NCBI GenBank assembly: GCA_003952965.2
Contig: CM025853.1
Coordinates: 8,528,541-8,592,540, forward strand
Origin: Morella rubra
Lineage: Eukaryota > Streptophyta > Magnoliopsida > Fagales > Myricaceae
Direction: 5' to 3'
DNA: 64,000 nucleotides
Below are positions 35,657-46,044 of the stretch, in pieces (position 1 is the stretch's first letter; each line of letters begins with the position of its first letter). The position numbers and the translations under genes were made by a program. The notes under the pieces are model-generated. The model saw only the letters and a list, made by a program, of their open reading frames with translations. It was not told the DNA's origin and searched no databases.

Positions 35657-38549
35657 TTGGGCAAACACCAAATTCAACAAAGTCTCCAACTTCAATTTCC
35701 CATCTGGAACACAAAACTTTATTCTATGGAACAAATGTATCCCACATAAATACGATATCAGCTTCAAGGGTCCAAGGTATCACTCCCCAGGAAAATTACT
35801 TCTCCGGGAAAATGGAACGAGTGATTATGTCAGTTCAAGAAGCCCAAGCGGTGAAAGAAGCTGACAGAGGTAGTTCCAAATTGTTTATCCGGAAAGACAA
35901 TAAAAAAACAGAGAGAGAGAGAGAGAAGAAAAGTCTAAAGTCAGCGAGTAAGTCTAGAAGATTTCTCTGACCTGTATTACCGGTGATTTGTTTAGTTGTC
36001 CCTCTTCGGTATTTTACATGACGCCCAACTGGTCTTAATAGAGTTAATCCCACTTGACTCTTGACGGTTGATTTGTTGGCATCCGATAGTGGTGGCTCTT
36101 ATCATTTTACCGGACCCACAAGTTATTCTTATTTTTTCTTTTTCTTTTTTGTTTTTGCACTTCGGCTTGTTCCAATTACCATAAAAACGTACACTCAAAA
36201 TTTATCAAACTTGACAAATTATTCAAGATTAATAAATATTTAGTATCCATTCAAATTAAAATTTGATTACTAAGATGGTGTCAATTTAACTGTTAAAATT
36301 ATGTCGCTAAGATATTAAAATAGGGTGCAAAGTAAAATTTTATTTTTTCTAAGCAAATTAAAATTTTGTTGATAGTTCAAAGTACAAAATCTCAAATTTA
36401 TTAATTTTTTTTAATATATTACAAATATTAAATTAGTTTAAGCTAATAATGTCTATTTTTAATTTTTCTTTTTCTTCTTTAATATAAAATTACCTTTTAT
36501 AACCTCCTTCTTCTTCTTTTTAGGAAGCCTTCTTATTTTTATTTACTTTTTTGTTTTGTTTTAAGACAAACAAGTAAGAGAATATCGTGGAGGAAACTTT
36601 TAGAGCACTTGGGCGTGACAATGTGTGGACCACTTTCTCCACTTGCTTTGGAGAGCTGGAAGAATACGAGCCTCTCAGGAACAGAACTTGTCGAGACCGG
36701 TTGGCTAATTGTTCGTAGTCTATTTCTGACTACTCGCTGCGTGATACACACCTGATGCCCGATTGACAGTTTAAGTTCATATTATTCTTTCTTTTCTTTT
36801 CTTTTTTTCGCCCGTGCTTTTTACGCCTGAAAAATACAGAAGCTTTTTTTCTCTCTCAATTTCCGTTAGCCACGCGTCGAGGGCTGCTTTGGTTGGCGCC
36901 ATCGGCGAAGAAAACGATGCGTAAGACCGTACGGTCTGAAAGAACCTTGGATCAAGGATTCCGTGTCTTTCCATTCGGCAACAACTTTTTACTGTTTAAC
37001 GCGGCTCGAATCTCGTCGAGGATTCTGAGGTTCGGAATGTGCCTTCTTGCTCCATGGCGCGTAGCACAACGACGGTAATGCCTAGGTTGTCGCACCGAGA
37101 GACCTTCTTGCAAAACTAAAAAAAAGACAGACCCTTCTTGCAAATAGTAACAAACCATACTTACTCAGCGTGTCAGGAAGATTTGTAATTTTCTTTTGAA
37201 TTGTACGGTATAATTTGAAAATAATTAAATATAATAGATAAATTTTATATTATTTAATATTATCTAAGTAAAGTTTTAGATAATATAAATAATATGATTA
37301 TATAAAATTTTGAATAATATAAATTTTATTAAATCTACTTATTATTTATTTTTTAAAAAAATTACATCATACAAATTAGAGAAGGAAATTAAAAAGTTAG
37401 AACACCACGCAGCACCATAAGAAGGGATGATGGGCACCATAGGTTTTTTCCTTATTTTGGTTTTTGGGTTTTTCTTTGTCACATAAAAATTATAGTGTTG
37501 TAATAATAAGTCACAGAAAAATTAGAAAGTGGTAGTTATTGTTAGCAAATATATATATTTTGCTATGGTATACATTAATTTGTGCGTGTGTTAATACTAT
37601 TTCTATGTTAATTTAAAGAAATTAGGGGTTTAGAAGTCTGTATATTGTCATTTTAAAATATAGTTACGGAAAGGATCAACAAGATCATAACTTTTACGAA
37701 ATCATTTTTAAAACTAGTTTTTGAGATGAAACAAACATCTAATTCGTTTTTCCGTCTTATTGATTTAGTTATGCTGCAATTTAGTTATCCTTGTACTTAT
37801 TGATTTATATTAATTTTTTAGTAACACTTTTAAAATAATAATAATAATAAAACTGTTGAGGTGTCCATCACGTCAAGGGCAGCCAATATATTTTAAATTA
37901 ATTCCCAGTGCATATATAAGTGCTCATATGGTAGTCTATTTTGAATTGTTTTAGTAACCAAATGATGATTTATTAATTAGGATACATTTTTGTACATGCA
38001 TTTTCGGAGAACTAATCCTAATTAAATAAGAATTAGATCAAGATCCGTTGGATTTTTTTTTTAACAACTCATTAGGTACATATATATTACAAAACAAAAA
38101 AGGAGAAAATTAGCCTTTCTGAGGTTTAAGTTGGGCAGCAAAATCTCTATCATCTCCCCTAGCCTCTCGATCGACGATCGATCTACTTAAATTGGTTATC
38201 CATTTTATTACTTATTTGGTTTTCCAAAGGCCGAACTTGACTTTGATTCCACCATTATATATGAACTAGGAGGAACCTGATGTGTCCCTTATCATTCGTT
38301 GTATCTGTGCGAATCCTACTCCTTTTTCAAAGCTTTTCATCAGATAAGAATTAGTGTTTGTATAAATCTCAAGCATTCATTATTTAGTGTAATTTACAGA
38401 AATATATGGAGACAATTTAATGATCTTCAAAGTAGAACAAGTACTATGGGCAATTACCAATCAGCTTTGCCCTTAATTAACCACCGCAATTGTACATATG
38501 CCACAAGATCATGGTCGATATTAAAATACACTTTGCAACCATTAAGTAT
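35657..38549. other. Intergenic DNA 5' of the SYTF-like gene
   Basis: Promoter and 5' UTR of the SYTF-like gene probably lie in 35657-36200; a (GA)n run is near 35910. The rest is A/T-rich. Overlapping short frames on both strands at 36780-37160 have no recognisable domain. No transposon ends are identified. Confidence 0.5.
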
Positions 38550-38844
38550 GGGGTAATAGTATTTTGTACCCATTTTTCAATTTCGTGACATGAAGCCTCC
38601 TAGGTTTTGATTTTCAACGATTTGTACCCTCCTGTTAAAATTGAACGTTAAAAGTAACGGAAAACAGAGAAAAAAGGCGTTTTATGCTTTTGTTGGCTAA
38701 TTGAGGGTAAAAGCATATATTCCTCTATTTTTCTGTTAGTTTTAACGATCAATTTAATAGGAGGGTGCAAATCGGCAAAAATCGAAACCTGAAGAGTTCA
38801 ATGTCATAAAATTGAAAAAGGGGGATACAAAGTATATTTTTTCC
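38550..38844. mobile_element. Foldback MITE (MULE-like)
   Basis: Arms of about 105 bp are inverted copies: left GTATTTTGTACCC...TTTTTCAATTT...GATTTGTACCCTCCT, right the complement of ACTTTGTATCCCCC...TTTTTCAATTT...GATTTGCACCCTCCTATT. The centre is about 85 bp. Total 295 bp, no coding capacity. Long arms suggest a Mutator-like MITE, but the flanks do not show a clean duplication. Confidence 0.75.
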
Positions 38845-41628
38845 TAATTTTTATTGCTAAGTCACAATGTTGATCATATTTGTCGGACCAAATTGTATTC
38901 TTAGTTGCTTTTTGTTTTGGAATGCGAAGAAAAAATAAAACAGATCTAGATATAATCGATATCAGGATGTTTACTACAATATCGACCGTTGATATGAATG
39001 ATATATAATACATCACGTGGTATAATCTAACTGGTTAGATCCAAATTAAAAGGTTAATTGTAATAAGAAAAAATGATTGGAGGAATTATTTGTACAAAAT
39101 AATAGTTTGGAGGCAGCCTTCATGTAAATGGACTAGTAATAGTAATATGTACGAGCAAAGTATAATTTATTAACGGAATTTACAGTAAAGGCCACATCTG
39201 TCCTAATGAAGATGAGATGTTAAAAATTTATTATAAGAATGCTTCATTAGGTGACGATATTATACCAAAAAGAGGTCCCCCATCATGTTTGGCCTGAAAG
39301 TGAGTGATTGCAGCAGTCGGGAAAAGCACAGGTTAAGAAGTGACCCTGTCTCCTCCTTTTGATGATATCAGCTTGGGGGACTTCACCACAACAGTCAAGA
39401 TGCCGAGCTCCATCAATGGTGCTCGCTGGGTCCTAGCCACAAATGGCTATAAACCTTTTTTCTTACTTCTGGAACTATCCGATTTCAGCAGAACACCAAT
39501 AATTAATTATGATGCTTAGGATTACCCAAAAGGCAATAGATATCGCTATCCATTATCAGCCAATCCCATATTAGCGTACCAACCCTCAACCAAACTTTTT
39601 CCCACGATTTACTGAGAGAGTTGCTTTGCGGGTTTTGTTTTCCGTAAGGTTTTAAATTTGAATCTCTCTACGTACAAATAATTTCTTGAAATTATTCTGA
39701 TAAAATTAGACTCATCTGATCTGTTCTGTGCAGTTTGAGAAGACTGCATCAGATTAGGTTATGGTTTGTGACAAACCTTATAAAAAACACATAACTTAAG
39801 TGGAAAATGGGCCATGGCTGCACTATTGTACCTGATGTGATGGTAGTGCAGTGGAATACAAATTAGCTAGCAATTATCGTTTGGCTTATGCGAATCAGAC
39901 AAGATATATACTATCAGTAGAGCAGAAGAACCTGGAAATTGGTCGTCAGGACATGTCTTTTTCATCAAAGATATTAATCAGAGAAATATCTTTCCCCTCC
40001 CACCGGCGGAAGTGTGTATTGATTGGAAGAGAGAAAAACGACAAAGAATAGGAACAGTTGATAAAGTTTACACTAAATAATTGGACAGGGCACGTGTTAG
40101 ATTATCTTCCATTCATTCACATGGAGATGAAGTTAAATCTCTAAATGCTTTTCAGAAATATTCTTTGGTATTTCTTTGAATTCAAGGTTGCTTGAACTAA
40201 TTGATCATGCAGTGGGAAAATATAGGTTCGGAATGAGGGCTAGTTCCTTACCTAATAACAAAGTGATTTAAAGATATGAGAAAAAATTGCATTTCCACAC
40301 TTTAATTACCATCTTTTTGAAATATAGACACCAAATTTGTACTTTTTTTTCATTAGTCATCTTAAAAGAACAAAAAAGTTGCAATTTAGACCTTCGCATG
40401 AAGGTGTCTAAATTTGTTCCACTTAGCACAGAGAAGGGCCGTTGCCATGTGAGCCGCACAAGGCCGAGGCCCAGTATCTGCAACATATGTCCTCTCCAAA
40501 CCAACCGAAAACGGCTGGCCGGGAACCATCTCTGAACAGTGGAAAACTACAAAACTACAAGAGGAGAGAAGATACTAGGGAGAATTGGTTTCACCCGTTA
40601 ATGAAATCTTCTCGTCTAACTGTCTGAAGTTCATGGTTGACAAGTAAACATTTTAAAAATTTTGAGTTTCTATAAAAAAATTTGAAAGTTTGAGTCTTAC
40701 GGGAATTTATAAAAGTTAGTGAAAAGTTAAAGAATATTTGATTTTAAAATAATTTTTATTAGAGTTTGTTAAAAAGTTAGAAGAGATAAAGATTTGATAA
40801 AATTTTTTAATGAAAAAGGACGGTGTACTTTGTTAAGAAGTAAAGAGGGAAGATTTGATATATTTTTTTTTTATGAAAAAATATTAAAGTTGGTGTAAAG
40901 TGCATTAGAATTTTTGTGAAAATTTTAAGATTTTCTTGTTTAGTCATTAAATTTGTCAAAATGGATCAGTTTTGCGTACCTTTTTCATGTACTGCAAGTA
41001 AAATGTAGCACCTAGGTCCTAATGTTACGAGAAAAAATTGTCTGAAATATTTATCATTTATCTTAAAATTGTCTAAGGGCATGTTCGGTTGTCCATTTTT
41101 TTTAGGATTTATATCCTATTTTTATATTTACAATCTAAACATCACAACACACATGTATTCTAATATAATACTATTACTTTTTTTACAAACAATAATCATT
41201 TTTAATAACTTTTGTACGCATACTAATATAACTTTAACATCACCTAAATATTCATAATTATATATAATCTTACAAATTTTTCAAAACTAACGAGTTGATA
41301 GAAATTATATATTTTGTGTTGTTTTTTATGAGGCATGATTAAATATATATATTTTTTTTTTGAAAAATTGGATTAACCCCTCAACTGTTCTCCGATACCC
41401 CGCTCTTTTCTCAACACGTGAACCTCAGTCTACTTCCAAACGGTCAGCCATTCTGCAAGGCATTTATTTCTCCCTTAGCCAATTTTTCCCACATGGCCTA
41501 ATTGTCAAATGACTATGCCACCCCTCAACCCAGACTCTTTATCTTTTTTTTTTTTTTTTTTTCTTCTTCTTGGTGCCCAACAATCCCATATCAATAGAAC
41601 TGCATGCATGAAAATATTCACCCTTCTC
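38845..41628. other. Intergenic A/T-rich DNA upstream of the VQ gene
   Basis: No gene is recognised. It contains one probable MITE (40639-40945) and a stretch from 41068 beginning GGGCATGTTCGGTTG, which looks like the single end of another MITE without a visible partner. Confidence 0.5.
40639..40945. mobile_element. A/T-rich MITE
   Basis: Left end GACAAGTAAACATTTTAAAA; right end reversed GACTAAACAAGAAAATCTTA. The interior resembles the MITE at 9378-9570 (TTTGTGAAAATTTTAA, AAAAGTTAGTGAAAAG), so the two may belong to one family. No coding capacity. Confidence 0.5.
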
Positions 41629-41635
41629 TATAAAA
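41629..41635 (+). promoter_or_regulatory. Candidate TATA box of the VQ gene
   Basis: TATAAAA in the context TCTCTATAAAATGCC, 141 bp upstream of the VQ gene's start codon, leaving a 5' UTR of roughly 110 bp. Confidence 0.6.
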
Positions 41636-41769
41636 TGCCACAGACGCTCATCACATCTGTCATCTAAATTTGCTTCAACAAACTCCATACAATCAGGAGC
41701 AAAAGTCAGTCGTTCAGAAGAACGTACAACTCCAAAAGAATAAGAGAAGAGTGATTAATTCTTTGCGCC

Positions 41770-42454
41770 ATGAGTCCCACGCCATTAATCCATGCAAAGG
41801 TTGAGCCGATCTCCACCACCAGCAATCACCCGTCTCCATCGCAATTGAAGCTCCACAAGGACTCCCATCTCATAAAGAAATCGTCGCCGGCCTCATCTTC
41901 CTCCACTTCCTCCCTCTTCGTTGCCCCGCCAAGCCCCAGCAGCGTCACCCGGTCATAATCTACACGCATTCCCCCAAGATTATCCACACGCACCCTAAGG
42001 ACTTCATGGCGCTTGTGCAGAAGCTCACGGGTCGCTCTCGCGACGAGGAGGACGACACGAATAATCCCATCGTCACTCCTCATATTCAGCGGAAATGTGG
42101 AACGAGCGGTAACGCTGCTGCTGCTGCTAATTCGAATAAGACGACGTCGGACGAGGAGGAAAACAAGAGGGCGCAGATCGGGCTAGGAAACGACGACAAT
42201 GAGTCGTCGTCGGCTCTTACCGACGAGAACTGCAGCAGCGTGGGTGACGTTAACATCCATCAGGAGAATTCTTGCTTTCTGCCGCCTATTTTCGAGCCTC
42301 ATCCCAATCCGTACGTGACCGATATCCCCGTTTTCATGCCGAATTCGGCCGACTTTCTCATGCTCTCCAACCTTTCTATAACCGCACCGAGTCTTTGTTT
42401 TTCCCTCCGAACATTCCCAAATTAGGGATCGACGAGTTCCGCGAAGACCGTTAA
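41770..42454 (+). CDS. VQ18: VQ18-like VQ-motif protein, frame interrupted twice
   Basis: Apparently intronless, about 228 codons. The N-terminal part (41770-41956) is Ser/Pro-rich. The central part carries the VQ motif FMALVQKLTG (42003-42032), preceded by VIIYTHSPKIIHTHPKD, the conserved lead-in of VQ proteins that bind the WRKY domain of group I/IIc WRKY factors in the nucleus. The C-terminal end reads SLFFPPNIPKLGIDEFRE and stops at 42452-42454. These three pieces lie in three different frames: one shift falls near 41950-41958, just before the conserved block, and another near 42358-42372. Without those shifts the protein would be a normal VQ18-type protein. The gene is next to the SYTF-like gene, as in Arabidopsis (At3g18360 beside At3g18370). 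Either pseudogenised or affected by assembly indels. Confidence 0.75.
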
Positions 42455-42917
42455 GGTTTTCTGGATTCATTATTATTATTATTATTTTTGTTCTGGTCAT
42501 TATTTATTAGATTAGAATGATCTAGCTCACTTTTTGATGGCAATAAAAAGTTCTAAATTTCAGAAATAAAATGTATTTTTTTTTTTTTTTTGTAAGTCAG
42601 AGTTTTGTTGTCGTCGGGGGTGAATGGTGATTAGCTAAGGCCGGGCGCCGGTAGGCAACAATGTGGGCTGGTTTTGTTGGGCTTTTTTTAGCATGTATTG
42701 GGCCCTTTTTATGCTCATTTGAGGCCTTTTTTTTTTAGATCTTTTGGAGCTTATTTGTTGGGCCTTTTTGAGGATTTCTAATTTGCCCAATCTGTACTCT
42801 AACAATGATAATCTAACATTATTTAATTTACTTTTCTACACATTTGCATCCTACAAAATATTCAACATTTACGTAACAACCATTTTTAGCAAGTTCACCT
42901 TATCCTCTATAATCATA
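42455..42917. other. 3' flank of the VQ gene
   Basis: Probably the 3' UTR followed by A/T-rich DNA with repeated GGGC-TTTTT phrases (42670-42770). No gene. The last nine bases (42909-42917) are the left target duplication of the adjacent MITE. Confidence 0.5.
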
Positions 42918-43084
42918 GAGAAATGCTTGGTGTTCTTCTTGGGTTCTTCTCATTCTTCTTGGGAAGAATCCAACGGCTCAGGATCTCTGGATATATAGAA
43001 CTCACTTCTAAAATGAATCCTGGGCCATTGAATTCTTTTCAGAAGAACCTGGGAAGAACTCAGTAAGAACACCAAACATTTCTC
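42918..43084. mobile_element. 167-bp MULE-type MITE with 9-bp target duplication
   Basis: Starts GAGAAATGCTTGGTGTTCTT and ends with the complement of GAGAAATGTTTGGTGTTCTT; the inverted arms extend over about 70 bp each. It is flanked by the perfect 9-bp direct repeat ATAATCATA (42909-42917 and 43085-43093), the duplication length of Mutator-like elements. No coding capacity. Confidence 0.9.
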
Positions 43085-43311
43085 ATAATCATATTGGATT
43101 TGATCACTTTGTTTTCCTTTCATATTCAAATTTAAAGTAATTAATATGCAAATTGCAAAATTGGTCATCATATCAACACTTAACAAAAGTCCAACTGCTC
43201 CAAGTCTCCAATATAAACAACACAAAATCATCCACAATGATCAATCAACACAAGTCCAATAAAAGTAAATAACATCATCATCACAAAAAAACATACAAAC
43301 ATTAAATCAAT

Positions 43312-44563
43312 GGCTTAATATCTTCATAGGACCCTGTAGTATGATTCATTCTCAAACTAGTCCCTAAAGAGTTTTTTTTTAATCCTAAATTAGTCCTTGA
43401 GCAATTATGTAATTCCTGTTAAGGTGTTTCCGTCCACACCATATTTTATTTGGATGGAAAATTCGTAGTGGCAAACGCAACTCCACGTCAGAGGCCCCAC
43501 CTGCCACAATCATTTTAAAATTTGAGATTGTCATTTACCCTTTTTTTTCACTTCATTTTCCTCAGTGTAGGTCCCTTCTTTATTCTCAAACGGCGTCATT
43601 GAATGTGGAACAGAGCTTCATCCAACTTCGTCGTCTCCCTTGTTTCGCTTCCCCGTGCTAGTTCTTTCGCCAAAGTCAATCTTGAGCTCCTTTTTCATCT
43701 GATTTCTTATTTGTTTTTGTTTTTAGATAGTAGTTTTATTTCTTTGGTGCATTTGGATCTACGGAAGGCTTTTTTCTATCTTCGTTTTTGCCTATTCACG
43801 ATAGAGAAGCTTCATATTTCATTGCTTTTAGTTTTGTTGCTGATCTCTTAAAATTAGTGTTGCTGTCTCTATCCTGAATCATAGGGTGTCCCACTGACTC
43901 ATTTACCAGGTACTGGAAGTCAATATAGAACATAGTGAGGGCACCTTCCTTAATCTCAATACGAACGCAAAGCAAAATGATAATCTCAGTTCGAGTTTTT
44001 GGTTCTTTGTGGACCCAAATTCTTGCGAAATTTAGAGAAGAAAATTTGGGGAAATTTGGAGCAATACTGCAATTGTAGAAGGGCAGATCTATGTGAGCAT
44101 TGTCGCCTCCCCAAATGCCATGAGCTCTGCTACCATTACCAACCACGAAGATGCTGAAAAGCTTGAACCCATCCAAGAACCAGTTGCTGGGTAGTTGATT
44201 CGAAGGAAGAAATTTCTTTCGACAGCAGCGTAGGGCTTAGAGACAGCAGGTGTTCGATGACCAGTCATGATAGTGAAGGCCAATTTTGGGTTTAACAGAA
44301 ATGTTGGAGGTTATTAAAAATAAAATAAAATCTAACGTTGTAAATCACATGGACAAATTTTCAAATTATTGTTCCAGGTGGAGCCTCTGATATGGACCTC
44401 CGTTTGCCACTAAAGAATTTTCCATCCAAATGAGTTATGGAGTGGACGGAAATACCTTAACAAGCATTGCTTAATTGCTCAGTGACTAGTTTAGGGCAAA
44501 AAATTATTTATGAACTAGTTTGAGAATGGGCCATACCACAGGGGCCTACTGAGATATTAAATC
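43312..44563. mobile_element. Mutator-like element with about 215-bp terminal inverted repeats (non-autonomous)
   Basis: The termini GGCTTAATATCT / GATTTAATATCT begin inverted arms of about 215 bp (43312-43525 and 44350-44563) sharing blocks such as CATTCTCAAACTAGT, TTTGGATGGAAAATTC and AGTGGCAAACG. The 9-bp direct repeat TAAATCAAT flanks it exactly (43303-43311 and 44564-44572). The 0.8-kb interior has no MULE transposase. It has minus-strand frames (44089-44283, 43796-44176) with gene-like composition (for example GNGSRAHGIWGGDNAHIDLP), which may be captured host sequence, as in Pack-MULEs, but I cannot name a donor gene. Confidence 0.88.
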
Positions 44564-44735
44564 TAAATCAATAACAGAAGACACAAAATAATCAAAATAG
44601 ACGGAAATCATGGAATGAAAAATTGAAATAGACGGAATCATGGATAAAATCACAATCCGGCAACCATGTGGACTTTTGGCAACGTAGGATTGGCTTGGGC
44701 GAAAGAGGAGAGGCAGTGACGTATTGGGAGAGACA

Positions 44736-45902
44736 TGAAAGGATCCCAAGTGTAAACCATAAGCTGTACGGCCACGAGTGGGAGGATAGGTTGCAAGATG
44801 CGGCGCTAGTAACATCTATGGGCGCCCCTGACACGCCCACAGCGCGCGCGGCAGGAGCACATGACATGCCCGTAGCGTGGCAAGAGCACATGACACTGAC
44901 AGGATCCCAGTGAAGACCACGGCCTGAACTATCACGAATGGGAAGATGAGGGGCAAGAAGCGGCGCTAGTGACCGACCAATGTGCTCCCGACCGATTAGG
45001 AAGATTGACCGACTAGGAAAGCCAAAGCAGGCTGACCGACCGATCAGGAAGAATGACTGACCAGGGGCCAGGAAGACCGACCAACCAGGAAGACAAAGCA
45101 TGACGACCGACCAGGACATCCCGGGCATGCTGACCAACCAGGAGCCCAGCGATACTTATGCCTGCATGCCAACCAGCCAGTTGCAGAAAGATCAGGACTA
45201 GCTCAAGACCAGCTTGGAGCGTAGCAGCACGCGACCACGCTTTTTATGGAAATATCTTCCGCGATTGGTTTCCTTTCTTGTAGCGATACAATGAATCGTA
45301 TCTTCTAGATTCGACGTTTCTCTGAAAGTCTAGAATATTATCTTTCCTTTTTGTGTTCGATTTAGGCATGTTATATCAAATCTACTTGATCGACGAGATT
45401 GATTCCTAAAGATCGATGATTTGATTGTTTTGATTTGATTCCATTAGGGTTTGTAAGCACCTAAGGATGTCTATATAAACACCCTTAGGTGCATTAGTGT
45501 GGGGGCATATATCGAAGAATAGTAGAGTCTTGGAGAGCCTGAGTGCTTTTGGAGTGTTTTGGCCTAGCATAGGCACGTATATGCTAAGTCGGTGTCAGGG
45601 CTAATAACCTTGTCGCTTGGGATTCATTCTAGGCTAATAACCTAGTTTGGGTACCCGTTCTTGGGCTAATTAACCCTTGATCGGGATTGTCTTGTTTCTT
45701 GTGGTTCGAAGGACTAATAATCCTTAGACCACGTTTTTTTTTATCATAAATAGTGAGGTATTTGTCATTCTTGGTGTGTTAGATCCTATCTATTACGCTC
45801 GTGTGTTACTTTCATTGGTCGGAGGATCATTGTGGTATTGGAATAGGTCGGGTATGGGGGAAATTGGTGCTTTTTTGGATTCCTTGACCGAGGTTCCTAA
45901 CA
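44736..45902 (+). repeat. 5' LTR of the chromovirus
   Basis: Starts TGAAAGGATCC and ends CCTAACA; matches the 3' LTR in order of landmarks (CTTCTAGATT, TATATAA promoter-like motif near 45470, GGCTAATAACC repeats, GTGTTAGATCCTAT). A CACCTAAGG/CCTTAGGTG hairpin surrounds the TATA-like motif. Confidence 0.8.
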
Positions 45903-46044
45903 ATTTGGAGCGTTCATTGAGAGTTGTATACGAGAGGTAAACATGAGCATTTACTTGAGGAGGGGTTCGATCTTCTTTTAGGAGAGAACTCAAGGTCGGA
46001 CGTGTTGTTGTAGCTATATTTCGATGGAGGCCGGATAAAGTACG

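Noticed and set aside
36777-37158. Overlapping short frames on both strands
   Set aside because: Protein-like in places but no family, no splice support, and both strands compete.
41068-41345. MITE-like start GGGCATGTTCGGTTG
   Set aside because: No matching opposite terminus found, so limits cannot be given.
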